The notes below the pieces were generated by a model that was not told the origin of the DNA, made no database searches, and saw only the letters and a program-made list of their open reading frames with translations. This document shows positions 22,027 through 29,037 of a DNA stretch of 33,431 nucleotides, piece by piece (positions within the stretch are counted from its first letter, which is position 1; each line of letters starts with the position of its first letter). The translations under genes were made by a program, and so were the position numbers. Origin of the DNA: UMGS1532 sp045594795 (GTDB lineage: Bacteria; Bacillota; Clostridia; Oscillospirales; Acutalibacteraceae); the NCBI GenBank assembly GCA_045594795.1, contig JAZNZF010000009.1, positions 1 to 33,431 on the forward strand, written 5' to 3'.

Positions 22027-22482
22027 ATGAAAGCAGTTATACAACGTGTAAGCGCCGCCTCTGTTAGTGTAGAGGGCAAGGGAATTGCAAGCATTAAAGA
22101 AGGATTATTTATATTACTTGGTGTTAGTGAAGAAGATACCGAAAGTGATGCAGATGTCCTTGCTAAAAAAACTGCCGACCTTAGAATTTTTGAGGACGAA
22201 AATGGCAAAATGAATTTATCGGTTAAGGATATAGGTGGTAGTGTTTTGGTAGTGTCGCAGTTTACCTTGTGTGCAGACACTAAAAAAGGCAATCGTCCAT
22301 CGTTTATTTCTGCCAAAGAGCCAAACGAGGCGGATAGACTGTATCACTACTATATGCAAAAATTAAAGGAAAATGGTGTTACTGATATAGGTCACGGTAG
22401 CTTTGGTGCCGATATGCTTTGTGATATTAAAAACAACGGTCCCGTAACTATATTACTTGATACTGTAATTTGGAGAAAATAG
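22027..22482 (+). CDS. dtd: D-aminoacyl-tRNA deacylase (151 aa)
   Basis: Removes D-amino acids (and glycine from tRNA-Ala) wrongly charged on tRNAs. The family motifs are both present: VVSQFTL (SQxxL type) and the C-terminal NNGPVTILLD (Gly-cisPro). MKAVIQRVSAASVSVEG is the normal N-terminus. The length of about 150 residues is standard. CTTGGAG precedes the start. The gene lies in the order rel-dtd-MBL hydrolase-hemZ, a common Firmicutes arrangement, and is separated from its neighbours by 16 and 1 bases. Confidence 0.97.
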   Translation: MKAVIQRVSAASVSVEGKGIASIKEGLFILLGVSEEDTESDADVLAKKTADLRIFEDENGKMNLSVKDIGGSVLVVSQFTLCADTKKGNRPSFISAKEPNEADRLYHYYMQKLKENGVTDIGHGSFGADMLCDIKNNGPVTILLDTVIWRK

Positions 22483-22483
22483 T

Positions 22484-23116
22484 ATGGAAATAAAGGTTCG
22501 TCAGTTTATGCCCCACGGCTTTAGTGCTAATTGTTACGCAGTAAGCAGTAAAGAGGATATAGCACTTATCGACGTTGGTGCCGCTACAGATGAGATTGTC
22601 GAGTTTGTAAAGCAAAACAGCAGTAAAATTAAGTATATCCTTTTAACCCACGACCATTTCGACCATATTTGCGGTGTGTCGCAAATTTTAAAGTTTTGTA
22701 ATGCTGAAATTGGCATTCACAAAAACGACGCAAGCGGCTTAGCAGACAGCACTTTTAGCCTTTGTAATATGGCAGGCTTACCGCAACCGCAGATAACACC
22801 CGACTATGCTTTTGCAGACGGTGATTCACTACCGTTTGGTGACGGTGAAATATCGGTTATACACACCCCTGGTCATACCGACGGTTGCGTTTGTTACCGC
22901 GTGGGCGATATTCTTTTTAGTGGTGACACGCTGTTTTTCGAAAGTGTTGGTAGAACTGATTTTGTAACGGGGGACAGTGCAACACTTTTGGATTCACTAA
23001 AAAGGATAATTAAGCTAAAAGGTATAGCGCGTGTTTATACAGGTCACGGTGAAAGCACAACATTAGAGCATGAAAGGGAACATAACTTTTTTATAAATTA
23101 TGAAGATATTCATTAA
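22484..23116 (+). CDS. MBL-fold metallohydrolase, glyoxalase II-like (210 aa)
   Basis: A metallo-beta-lactamase-fold hydrolase with two metal sites. THDHFDH (H56, H58, D60, H61) is the main metal motif; HTPGHTDG, FSGDTLF and YTGHGEST supply the remaining ligands. It resembles YqgX-type proteins of Bacillus, often called hydroxyacylglutathione hydrolase-like, but the substrate is unknown. Its 3' end overlaps hemZ by 17 bases, so the two are coupled. The start follows the dtd stop by one base, with GGAGAA inside dtd as the ribosome binding site. Confidence 0.93.
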   Translation: MEIKVRQFMPHGFSANCYAVSSKEDIALIDVGAATDEIVEFVKQNSSKIKYILLTHDHFDHICGVSQILKFCNAEIGIHKNDASGLADSTFSLCNMAGLPQPQITPDYAFADGDSLPFGDGEISVIHTPGHTDGCVCYRVGDILFSGDTLFFESVGRTDFVTGDSATLLDSLKRIIKLKGIARVYTGHGESTTLEHEREHNFFINYEDIH

Positions 23117-24560
23117 GGGTCACGACTTTAAATATGAAATAGAAAAGCTTTGCCGAATCTTTTTACCATTTGAACGCTTCGATTTTGAGACCGAGAATCA
23201 AAAAGAGTGTGACATTTGGGTTATATTAGAACAGGGCAAAGAATATAATATGGTGGCATTTTTAAAGCTTTTAGGCAAGCAGACTACTAAAACTGCCACA
23301 GTGCCTATTTGTGATGAAAAAGAAAGCGAACGTCAGCTTGCCGTTCTTCTTTACAACTGCTTTTGTGAGCTAACGGGATATAGCTCTAAATGGGGAATAC
23401 TAACGGGTGTTCGTCCGGCAAAGCTATATAGCAGAATACAAAAACAAAATGGCACCGAGTATGCAGATGAATATTTTACAGATAAGCTTTTAGTAAGCGA
23501 ACAAAAGTTAGAGCTTGCAAAAGCCTCTGTTTCGGGCGAGGCGGCGATTACCGATTTATCGGGTGAAAAATCCTTTAGCCTTTATATAGGCATACCATTT
23601 TGCCCAAGCCGTTGTTCGTATTGTTCGTTTGTTTCACACTCGGTAGAAAGTGCAAAAAAACTTATTCCGCAGTATGTTGAGTATCTCTGCCGCGAAATAA
23701 TATATACCGGCAAAATAGCGAATGATTTAGGTCTTAAGCTTGAAACGGTTTATATCGGCGGTGGCACGCCAACAACACTTAGCGCTGCAGAGCTAACCGA
23801 AATTATGGACACTGTTAAAAAAAGCTTTAACCTAAATACTGCTCGTGAATATACTGTAGAAGCGGGCAGACCCGATACGATTACTAAAGAACGCTTGGTG
23901 GCTATTAAAAACGGTGGAGCTACGAGAATTAGCATCAACCCCCAAACTATGAACGATGAAATCCTAAAAAGTATTGGAAGAAAACATACTGTAGCAGATA
24001 CTATAGAGGCGTTGGCATTAGCCCGCGAGGTAGGATTTAACAATATTAATATGGATTTAATTGCGGGATTGCCGGGTGATACGGTAGAAAGCTTTAAAAA
24101 TACTGTAGACAAAATAATCAGACTAAACCCCGAAAGCGTTACTATACATACCCTGTGTCTTAAACGCTCGGCAACACTTAATAGCGGTGATTTGTCCTGG
24201 TTGTCACAGGGTGATGAAGCCTCTACTATGGTCGATTACGGCAAAAGCGCTTTAGAAAAAGCATGTCTTTTCCCTTACTATATGTACCGACAAAGCAAAA
24301 TGGTGGGCAATCTTGAAAATGTAGGCTATGCAAAGCCATCGTACGAGGGGCTTTATAACGTATATATTATGGATGAAACCCACACAATCCTCGGTTGTGG
24401 CGCTACCGCTGTTACAAAGCTTAGAAGGTACAAAGAAAACTCAATAGAGCGAATTTACAATTTTAAATATCCGTATGAGTATATGGGTAGGTTCGACGAA
24501 CAGCTTCAAAGAAAGGAGCAAATATACAGCTTTTATGGAGAACTGCATAAACAAAGTTAA
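23100..24560 (+). CDS. hemZ: Coproporphyrinogen dehydrogenase-type radical SAM enzyme HemZ (486 aa)
   Basis: A HemN/HemW-family radical SAM protein; Bacillus HemZ is linked to anaerobic coproporphyrinogen III oxidation, although many Firmicutes copies may do something else. The cluster motif CPSRCSYCSF has Cys168, Cys172 and Cys175. IGGGTPTTLSAAEL, INPQTMNDEILKSIGR and NMDLIAGLPGD are the expected SAM-binding blocks. An N-terminal extension of about 155 residues (LTGYSSKWGILTGVRPAKL) is diagnostic of HemZ over HemW. The start overlaps the MBL gene by 17 bases and the 3' end overlaps the next gene. No other haem-synthesis gene is nearby, so a role in haem synthesis is uncertain. Confidence 0.93.
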   Translation: MKIFIKGHDFKYEIEKLCRIFLPFERFDFETENQKECDIWVILEQGKEYNMVAFLKLLGKQTTKTATVPICDEKESERQLAVLLYNCFCELTGYSSKWGILTGVRPAKLYSRIQKQNGTEYADEYFTDKLLVSEQKLELAKASVSGEAAITDLSGEKSFSLYIGIPFCPSRCSYCSFVSHSVESAKKLIPQYVEYLCREIIYTGKIANDLGLKLETVYIGGGTPTTLSAAELTEIMDTVKKSFNLNTAREYTVEAGRPDTITKERLVAIKNGGATRISINPQTMNDEILKSIGRKHTVADTIEALALAREVGFNNINMDLIAGLPGDTVESFKNTVDKIIRLNPESVTIHTLCLKRSATLNSGDLSWLSQGDEASTMVDYGKSALEKACLFPYYMYRQSKMVGNLENVGYAKPSYEGLYNVYIMDETHTILGCGATAVTKLRRYKENSIERIYNFKYPYEYMGRFDEQLQRKEQIYSFYGELHKQS

Positions 24561-25449
24561 TAACTTAATTTTAAGTAATACAGATGAATATATTAAGGCT
24601 GTTGAAAATGAATATCATCAAAGAATAAAAGCCGCCGCAGATGTGGTTGTAAATTCGGGTAAGCATATTATCTTGCTTGCAGGTCCCTCTGCATCGGGCA
24701 AAACTACAACCGCGCATCTGCTTCGTGATTATTTAAGAGATTCATCTATACACACCGAGATAATTTCTTTAGACGATTTTTATTTAGAGCAACATCAAAT
24801 GCCATACGATGAACACGGTGTTATAGATTTCGAATCGGTTCATTCTTTAGATACTGAGGGTATTATAAAAGCACTAAACGATATAAACGAGTTTGGCAAA
24901 ACCGACCTCCCCGTGTTCAGCTTCCATAAGAAACGTAGAGAGGATTTTACACGTCATATTAATATTGGTAACGACGGTGCAGTTATTGTTGAGGGGCTGC
25001 ACGCACTTAATCCGCTAATTGCTAACAGTTTGGATAGTAACAGCGTGCTTAAGCTTTATATAAGCGTTGCGGCTTCATATTTCGATGCTGACGGCACTGA
25101 GCTTTTAGAGAGCCGAAATATCCGATTAATGCGCAGAATGTCACGCGATATTCTGTATAGGGCGTCTACACCTGAGAGTTGCCTTAAGCTATTTACAAGC
25201 GTTGTAAGGGGCGAGGATAAGTATTTGTGTCCCTACCGCTACACCGCAGATATTCAAATGTGCTCGTTCCACGATTACGAGATATGTGTTTTTAAACCGC
25301 TGTTGCTCGATATTTTAAAAGGGCTTCCAAATAGCGTCCATAATTACGACAGGGTACAAAAAATTATTGGTGCTATGGAAAAGGCGGTAGAAATAAATCA
25401 AACCGAGGTACCGAAAAGCTCGCTATTACAAGAGTTTATTGGTGACTAA
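24535..25449 (+). CDS. Uridine-kinase-like P-loop kinase (304 aa)
   Basis: A P-loop NTPase of the uridine kinase/phosphoribulokinase superfamily. The Walker A loop is GPSASGKTT (residues 50-58); IISLDDFYLEQ is the substrate region and VIVEGLHALNP the Walker B-like strand. It is longer than Udk, with an extra N-terminal helix (about 40 residues) and a C-terminal extension; the substrate is not known. The start is unclear: ATG 24535 fits the family, but the only good ribosome binding site, GAAAGGAG (24511-24518), is 16 bases away. The alternative ATG 24475 lies deep in hemZ. With 24535 the overlap with hemZ is 26 bases. Confidence 0.88.
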   Translation: MENCINKVNNLILSNTDEYIKAVENEYHQRIKAAADVVVNSGKHIILLAGPSASGKTTTAHLLRDYLRDSSIHTEIISLDDFYLEQHQMPYDEHGVIDFESVHSLDTEGIIKALNDINEFGKTDLPVFSFHKKRREDFTRHINIGNDGAVIVEGLHALNPLIANSLDSNSVLKLYISVAASYFDADGTELLESRNIRLMRRMSRDILYRASTPESCLKLFTSVVRGEDKYLCPYRYTADIQMCSFHDYEICVFKPLLLDILKGLPNSVHNYDRVQKIIGAMEKAVEINQTEVPKSSLLQEFIGD

Positions 25450-25470
25450 AACGAAAGGAAAGGTATAACT

Positions 25471-25824
25471 ATGGGATTTTTTGAAGAAACTATCACAAAA
25501 GCAAAGGAAATAGTTGGTGAAACAGGCAAGATTGCCGAGGATGTTATTTCACTGCAAAAATTAAAGCTAAAGCTTTCATCTAAAAAGACCGAGCTTCGCA
25601 AGAATTACGAGCTTTTGGGTCAATATGTTTATAAAGAAAAGACAGAGTCGCAAGATAACGGTGAGGCAATATCTGCTTTAATCGAGGTTATAACAGGACT
25701 AAAAGACGAAATTAATGCGCTCAATACCGAAATCGCTATGGCAAAGGGCGGCAAGCTTTGTAGCTGCGGTGCTGTGAATAAAGATACAGCGCAGTTTTGC
25801 AACAGCTGTGGTAAAGAGTTATAA
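25471..25824 (+). CDS. Coiled-coil protein with C-terminal zinc ribbon (117 aa)
   Basis: No function is known. Residues 1-45 form an amphipathic helix (FFEETITKAKEIVGETGK), residues 30-90 a likely coiled coil, and residues 96-117 a zinc ribbon with CSCG (Cys-x-Cys-Gly) and CNSCGKEL. Small proteins of this type (zinc-ribbon domain-containing) are widespread in Clostridia. AAAGGAAAGG precedes the start. It lies 21 bases after the kinase gene and 10 before the nucleosidase gene, so it is part of the same run. It contains no membrane segment or signal peptide. Confidence 0.85.
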   Translation: MGFFEETITKAKEIVGETGKIAEDVISLQKLKLKLSSKKTELRKNYELLGQYVYKEKTESQDNGEAISALIEVITGLKDEINALNTEIAMAKGGKLCSCGAVNKDTAQFCNSCGKEL

Positions 25825-25834
25825 AGAGGATACT

Positions 25835-26533
25835 ATGGAAAAGACTTTCAAAATTGGCATAATAATTGCCGATAAGGACGAATATGCACCTATCGAAAAC
25901 TACTCTGCAAAGGGTATGGAAGAAAAACCGCTTGGATTTATGCAGGGTCATATAATACCAATTCCTAATGCAAATTTAAGAACTGTATTATGCGGAATTG
26001 GTAAAGTAAACGCCGCTGTTGCTGCTACTATGCTGTTGCAGGAGGGTGTAGACATTGTTGTAAACTTTGGTCTTTCGGGTGGCATTGATGGGGTTAATAG
26101 GGGCGAAACAATAATTGCAAGCCGCTTTTTAGAACACGATTTTAACCTAACAGCTCTCGGTTATGCAGTTGGCGAAAAACCGGGTCAGCAATACATATAT
26201 GATGCAGACGAAAGACTTGTTAAACACTTTAGTGAAATGTATAAGGGTATAAAAACGGGTACTGTAGTAACGGGGGACAGCTTTGTTAGTGACCCCAAAG
26301 TACGCGATATGCTAAAAGATACTTTTGGGGCTATTGCGTGTGATATGGAAACTGCTGCTATAGCTTATTGCTGCCACGCTATGAAGGTGCCGTTTGTTTC
26401 GTTGCGTAGAATATCAGATGATGCAGGTGAGAGCGCTACTGATGATTACAGGGATATGAATAACCTTGTTGACAGCAGCCTTATGCAAATAGTTTTTGAC
26501 GGGCTTAAATCCCTAAACTATGCGGAATTTTAA
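25835..26533 (+). CDS. mtnN: 5'-methylthioadenosine/S-adenosylhomocysteine nucleosidase (232 aa)
   Basis: Hydrolyses MTA, SAH and 5'-deoxyadenosine, by-products of SAM use, and so supports the radical-SAM and methyltransferase enzymes in this window. Family motifs are CGIGKVNAAVAATMLL at residues 55-70, NFGLSGG, TGDSFVSD, ACDMETAAIAY (with the ribose-binding Met-Glu) and SLRRISDDAGESA carrying the catalytic Asp. The start is ATG 25835, with AAGAGGA just upstream; the longer frame to 25808 runs into the preceding gene. The N-terminus IGIIIADKDEYAPI is a little unlike Pfs of other groups, so the preferred substrate may differ. Confidence 0.9.
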   Translation: MEKTFKIGIIIADKDEYAPIENYSAKGMEEKPLGFMQGHIIPIPNANLRTVLCGIGKVNAAVAATMLLQEGVDIVVNFGLSGGIDGVNRGETIIASRFLEHDFNLTALGYAVGEKPGQQYIYDADERLVKHFSEMYKGIKTGTVVTGDSFVSDPKVRDMLKDTFGAIACDMETAAIAYCCHAMKVPFVSLRRISDDAGESATDDYRDMNNLVDSSLMQIVFDGLKSLNYAEF

Positions 26534-26561
26534 GCGTTAAACATACTTTCGGGGATTTTTG

Positions 26562-26578
26562 TTGTGCACAATGCACAA
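26562..26578 (+). repeat. Small hairpin downstream of mtnN
   Basis: TTGTGC-ACAAT-GCACAA forms a 6-bp stem, but no T-tract follows, so I do not call it a terminator. The rest of 26534-26620 shows nothing further. Confidence 0.3.
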
Positions 26579-26626
26579 ATAAGCAAGCTGAAATTCGTCG
26601 TAACAATAAAAGATTTTGCAGGGCAC

Positions 26627-26655
26627 TTGATTTTACTATAAAAATGTGGTAAAAA
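26627..26655 (+). promoter_or_regulatory. Sigma-A promoter of hup
   Basis: TTGATT (26627-26632), 17-bp spacer, TGG then TAAAAA (26650-26655). The leader of about 60 nt carries a small hairpin GCGCA-TATT-TGCGC (26684-26697). Confidence 0.6.
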
Positions 26656-26724
26656 TATATTGTGCTTAAAATAGCAACAAAAGGCGCATATTTGCGCTAT
26701 GTAAAAATTAGGAGGACTATTAAA

Positions 26725-26997
26725 ATGAACAAGACAGAATTTATCGCATCCGTTGCAGAAAAAGCTGCAATCAGCAAGAAAGATGCAGAAAAAGCAGTTG
26801 CTGCTTTTATCGACACTGTAACTGAAGAACTTAAAAATGGTGGTAAGGTTCAGATGGTTGGCTTCGGTACATTTGAGGTTAAGAACCGTCCTGCAAGAAC
26901 CGGTAGAAATCCTCAGACTAAAGAAACCATTCAAATCCCTGCTTCTAAAGCTCCTGCTTTCAAGGCTGGCGCTGGCTTTAAAAATGCTATAAAATAA
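26725..26997 (+). CDS. hup: HU-family nucleoid protein (90 aa)
   Basis: Histone-like DNA-bending protein. MNKTEFIASVAEKAAISKKD is the helical N-terminus; GFGTFEVKNRPARTGRNPQT is the beta-arm signature that grips DNA (Pro in the RTGRNPQT loop). The length of 90 is standard. ATG 26725 is preceded by TTAGGAGG (26708-26715). It has its own promoter and terminator. In Bacillus, hbs also lies apart from the yabO cluster; here hup is directly before it. Confidence 0.97.
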   Translation: MNKTEFIASVAEKAAISKKDAEKAVAAFIDTVTEELKNGGKVQMVGFGTFEVKNRPARTGRNPQTKETIQIPASKAPAFKAGAGFKNAIK

Positions 26998-27010
26998 TTA
27001 AAGCTTACTT

Positions 27011-27041
27011 AAAACCGCCTTTTAACAAGGCGGTTTTCTTT
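27011..27041 (+). terminator. Terminator of hup
   Basis: AAAACCGCCTT (27011-27021) pairs with AAGGCGGTTTT (27027-27037), then CTTTT. Confidence 0.92.
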
Positions 27042-27054
27042 TGAGGTAAAAACT

Positions 27055-27297
27055 ATGCGATTAGATAAATTTCTTAAGGTTTCACGTATAATCAAGCGCC
27101 GCACCGTTGCTAACGAGGCGTGCGATGCCGGTAGGGTTTTAATAAACGGCAAACCGGCACGTGCATCGTACGGTGTTAAACCGCAGGATATAATAGAAAT
27201 TTCCTTTGGTACACACACTGTAAAAGCCGAAATTGTAAGCGTAAACGAGTATGCAAAAAAAGAAGATGCTCCGCTTATGTATAAAATAATTGAATAA
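27055..27297 (+). CDS. rqcP: S4-domain ribosome rescue factor RqcP (YabO) (80 aa)
   Basis: Small S4-type RNA-binding protein; in Bacillus RqcP works with RqcH on stalled 50S subunits to add alanine tails to nascent chains. MRLDKFLKVSRIIKRRTVAN is the S4 motif, followed by AGRVLINGKPARAS and a C-terminal beta strand. It is the first gene of the conserved order rqcP-yabP-yabQ-divIC-yabR, which supports this assignment over Hsp15. The start lies 14 bases after the hup terminator, with TTGAGG as a ribosome binding site; transcription probably comes from read-through or an unseen promoter. Confidence 0.93.
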   Translation: MRLDKFLKVSRIIKRRTVANEACDAGRVLINGKPARASYGVKPQDIIEISFGTHTVKAEIVSVNEYAKKEDAPLMYKIIE

Positions 27298-27309
27298 CTT
27301 TTTGCAAAG

Positions 27310-27338
27310 GCATATAAAAAAACTCCTTTTCATATAGA
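27310..27338 (+). promoter_or_regulatory. Candidate sigma-E (sporulation) promoter of yabPQ
   Basis: GCATATA (27310-27316), a 14-bp spacer and CATATAGA (27331-27338) match the sigma-E pattern KMATATT-N14-CATACANT at most positions. The pair lies in the 90-base gap before yabP; in Bacillus subtilis yabP and yabQ depend on sigma-E. The match is by eye and the motif is short. Confidence 0.55.
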
Positions 27339-27368
27339 TTTATAGCATCATTTATGTTGTATAAATCT
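27336..27368 (+). repeat. 9-bp inverted repeat before yabP
   Basis: AGATTTATA (27336-27344) and TATAAATCT (27360-27368) are perfect inverted repeats with a 15-base loop, overlapping the -10 end of the sigma-E candidate and ending just before the AAGGGG ribosome binding site. It could be an operator or a leader hairpin. Confidence 0.5.
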
Positions 27369-27387
27369 GTAGTAAGGGGTTATTTTT

Positions 27388-27660
27388 ATGCAAGAAAAAC
27401 AACCAACCCGTCCGCAAAATGCAATTTTAGAGGGTTGTAAAAGATTGGTCTTATCGGGAATAAAGGATATATTAAGCTTTGATGAGCAGGCTATTAGTCT
27501 TGATACCGAGCTTGACCGCCTTGAAATTCGAGGTGAGGGTATGCACATAGTATCCTTTGATACTACAGCGGGTGATATGTGTGTAGAAGGTTATATTTAC
27601 GCTTTGGTGTATACAAAAGCTGCAAAACCTGGTGGGCTTATTAAAAAGGTGTTTAGATAA
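27388..27660 (+). CDS. yabP: Sporulation protein YabP (90 aa)
   Basis: A small protein of the YabP/YqfC family, sporulation-linked and needed for forespore development with YabQ. The family signature is the N-terminal RLVLSGIKDILSFDEQAISL and the RGEGMHIVSFDTTAGDMCVE block. There is no membrane segment. The start follows AAGGGG. It is the second gene in the cluster and its stop overlaps the yabQ start (TAATG). The candidate sigma-E promoter upstream would make it mother-cell specific during sporulation. Confidence 0.93.
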   Translation: MQEKQPTRPQNAILEGCKRLVLSGIKDILSFDEQAISLDTELDRLEIRGEGMHIVSFDTTAGDMCVEGYIYALVYTKAAKPGGLIKKVFR

Positions 27661-28136
27661 TGCGGCTTGATTTTTCAAACTTCTGGCAGCTGCAAACCTT
27701 ATTTTACTCATTAGGCGTGGGTGTGTTATTATGCCTTTCGTATGACGTTATACGGTTTATAAACCGCCTTGTAAAGCCGGGCGCTGTAGTAGTGTTCATA
27801 ATGGATTTGCTATATTGGGTTTATGCCGCCGCTGTAACCTTTTCTTTTTTTATGTTATTTTCTAAAGGTGTAATCAGGTTTTACGCATATATAGGCTTTT
27901 TAGTGGGCTTTATTATATCAAGGGTAACGGTATCAAAATTATTTATGCTGTTGTTAGATTGGTTAAATAGATTTGTTGCTTTTTTGTTGAAAAAGATATC
28001 TATACCGATAAACTTTGTAAGCAAAAAAATGAAAGCAATTTCTAAAAGCATACGCGATTTTTTACTAAAATATAAAAATAAATTTAAAAAAGCAGAAAAA
28101 AATAAAAAAAGTTGTAAAAAAACCTTGAAAGATTAG
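27660..28136 (+). CDS. yabQ: Spore cortex protein YabQ (158 aa)
   Basis: A membrane protein required for spore cortex formation in Bacillus, located in the forespore outer membrane. The N-terminal block LQTLFYSLGVGVLLCLSYDV is the YabQ signature, followed by three or four hydrophobic segments. The C-terminal 50 residues are highly basic (KKMKAISKSIRDFLLKYKNK and KKAEKNKKSCKKT). The start overlaps the yabP stop by one base, so the two are coupled. The A-rich lysine tail (28080-28125) holds several A7-type runs that could be prone to slippage. It supports a spore-forming organism. Confidence 0.9.
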   Translation: MRLDFSNFWQLQTLFYSLGVGVLLCLSYDVIRFINRLVKPGAVVVFIMDLLYWVYAAAVTFSFFMLFSKGVIRFYAYIGFLVGFIISRVTVSKLFMLLLDWLNRFVAFLLKKISIPINFVSKKMKAISKSIRDFLLKYKNKFKKAEKNKKSCKKTLKD

Positions 28137-28154
28137 TAGCTGTTGTTGTATAAT
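28125..28154 (+). promoter_or_regulatory. Sigma-A promoter of divIC-yabR
   Basis: TTGAAA (28125-28130) overlaps the yabQ 3' end; TATAAT (28149-28154) follows at an 18-bp spacing. It gives divIC-yabR a vegetative promoter separate from the sporulation genes. Confidence 0.75.
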
Positions 28155-28187
28155 TGCATTGAAATATAGATTAATAAAGGTGCTTAA

Positions 28188-28457
28188 ATGAAAAGTTATC
28201 TGTTTAGGTTTGCATTGCTTGGCTTTGCTATATATCTTGTTTGCAACTGCATAAAACTACAAGTAGACCTCGTTAATGAAAAGCAGCTTCTTCGCGAACA
28301 ACAACAACAAAACGCCGAAATTCAGTTAGAAATTGATAGGCTTAATAATTTAATCGAAAATGGCGACGATGCGGACTTTATAGAAGACGCCGCCAGGGAG
28401 CGCTTGGGCTTTGTGTTCCCAAACGAAGAAGTTTATAAAAGCGTTACGGCTAATTAA
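28188..28457 (+). CDS. divIC: Septum formation initiator DivIC/FtsB (89 aa)
   Basis: Bitopic cell-division protein that joins FtsL and DivIB in the septal complex. Residues 4-22 (YLFRFALLGFAIYLVCN) are the single membrane segment; residues 27-65 (LVNEKQLLREQQQQNAEIQL) form the coiled coil; the C-terminal RERLGFVFPNEEVYK is the DivIC/FtsB signature. The short cytoplasmic N-terminus and length are standard. It precedes yabR as in Bacillus. AAAGGTG before the start acts as the ribosome binding site. Vegetative expression is expected from the promoter at 28125-28154. Confidence 0.93.
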   Translation: MKSYLFRFALLGFAIYLVCNCIKLQVDLVNEKQLLREQQQQNAEIQLEIDRLNNLIENGDDADFIEDAARERLGFVFPNEEVYKSVTAN

Positions 28458-28487
28458 CCGTTTAATTAAGGAGGATAACCACAGTTT

Positions 28488-28964
28488 ATGCAATTAGTTG
28501 TTGGCGACATTGTCGAGGGTAAGGTTACCGGTATTACCAATTTCGGTGTCTTTGTTGAGATTGGTGAAGGTAAAACAGGTATGGTACATATTTCAGAGGT
28601 TGCGCAAACCTATGTAAATCAAATTAGTGATTTCGTTAAGGTGGGCGATAAGGTTAAGGCAAAGGTTCTTAATGTATCCGACGAGGGAAAAATTAGTCTT
28701 TCAATAAAAAAAGCACAAGAGCCCAAGTCTTCTGATAACACAGAGAAAAGCGAGCGTGCACCCAAAGAGAGAAGACCGCGCACACAAGCGGCACAGTCAA
28801 AGCCTGATATGTCGTATGTATGGACCTCTAAAAGATCCGAGCCTACAAGCTTTGAGGATATGATGAGTAAATTTAAGCAAACAAGCGACGAAAAGTTTTC
28901 AGATTTAAAACGCAAAAACTTCGAAATACGCCGTCCCCGTCGCGGCTCGGGCGATAACTTCTAA
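28488..28964 (+). CDS. yabR: S1 RNA-binding domain protein YabR (158 aa)
   Basis: RNA-binding protein with one S1 domain at residues 1-75 (GDIVEGKVTGITNFGVFVEI, HISEVA, GDKVKAKVLNVSDEGKISL). The second half (about residues 78-158) is a basic, disordered tail rich in Arg, Lys and Ser (PKERRPRTQ; RRPRRGSGDNF), likely another nucleic-acid contact. The role in Bacillus is not settled; a link to ribosomes is plausible. AAGGAGG (28468-28474) precedes the start at normal spacing. It closes the rqcP-yabR cluster and is followed by a terminator. Confidence 0.92.
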   Translation: MQLVVGDIVEGKVTGITNFGVFVEIGEGKTGMVHISEVAQTYVNQISDFVKVGDKVKAKVLNVSDEGKISLSIKKAQEPKSSDNTEKSERAPKERRPRTQAAQSKPDMSYVWTSKRSEPTSFEDMMSKFKQTSDEKFSDLKRKNFEIRRPRRGSGDNF

Positions 28965-28975
28965 TTTTTATAAAT

Positions 28976-29005
28976 AATACGGGGCATTTTTATGCTCCGT
29001 ATTTT
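28976..29005 (+). terminator. Terminator of the rqcP-yabR cluster
   Basis: AATACGGGGCAT (28976-28987) pairs with ATGCTCCGTATT (28992-29003), one wobble and loop TTTT, then TT and a further T-rich stretch. Confidence 0.88.
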
Positions 29006-29037
29006 GCATTTTTGAAGTTAATAAGAAAGGAATCGAA

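Noticed and set aside
21591..22316. Long minus-strand frame opposite the 3' end of rel and dtd
   Set aside because: It spans two intact genes on the other strand and has no supporting start signal.
26562..26578. Terminator after mtnN
   Set aside because: The 6-bp hairpin lacks a following T-tract.
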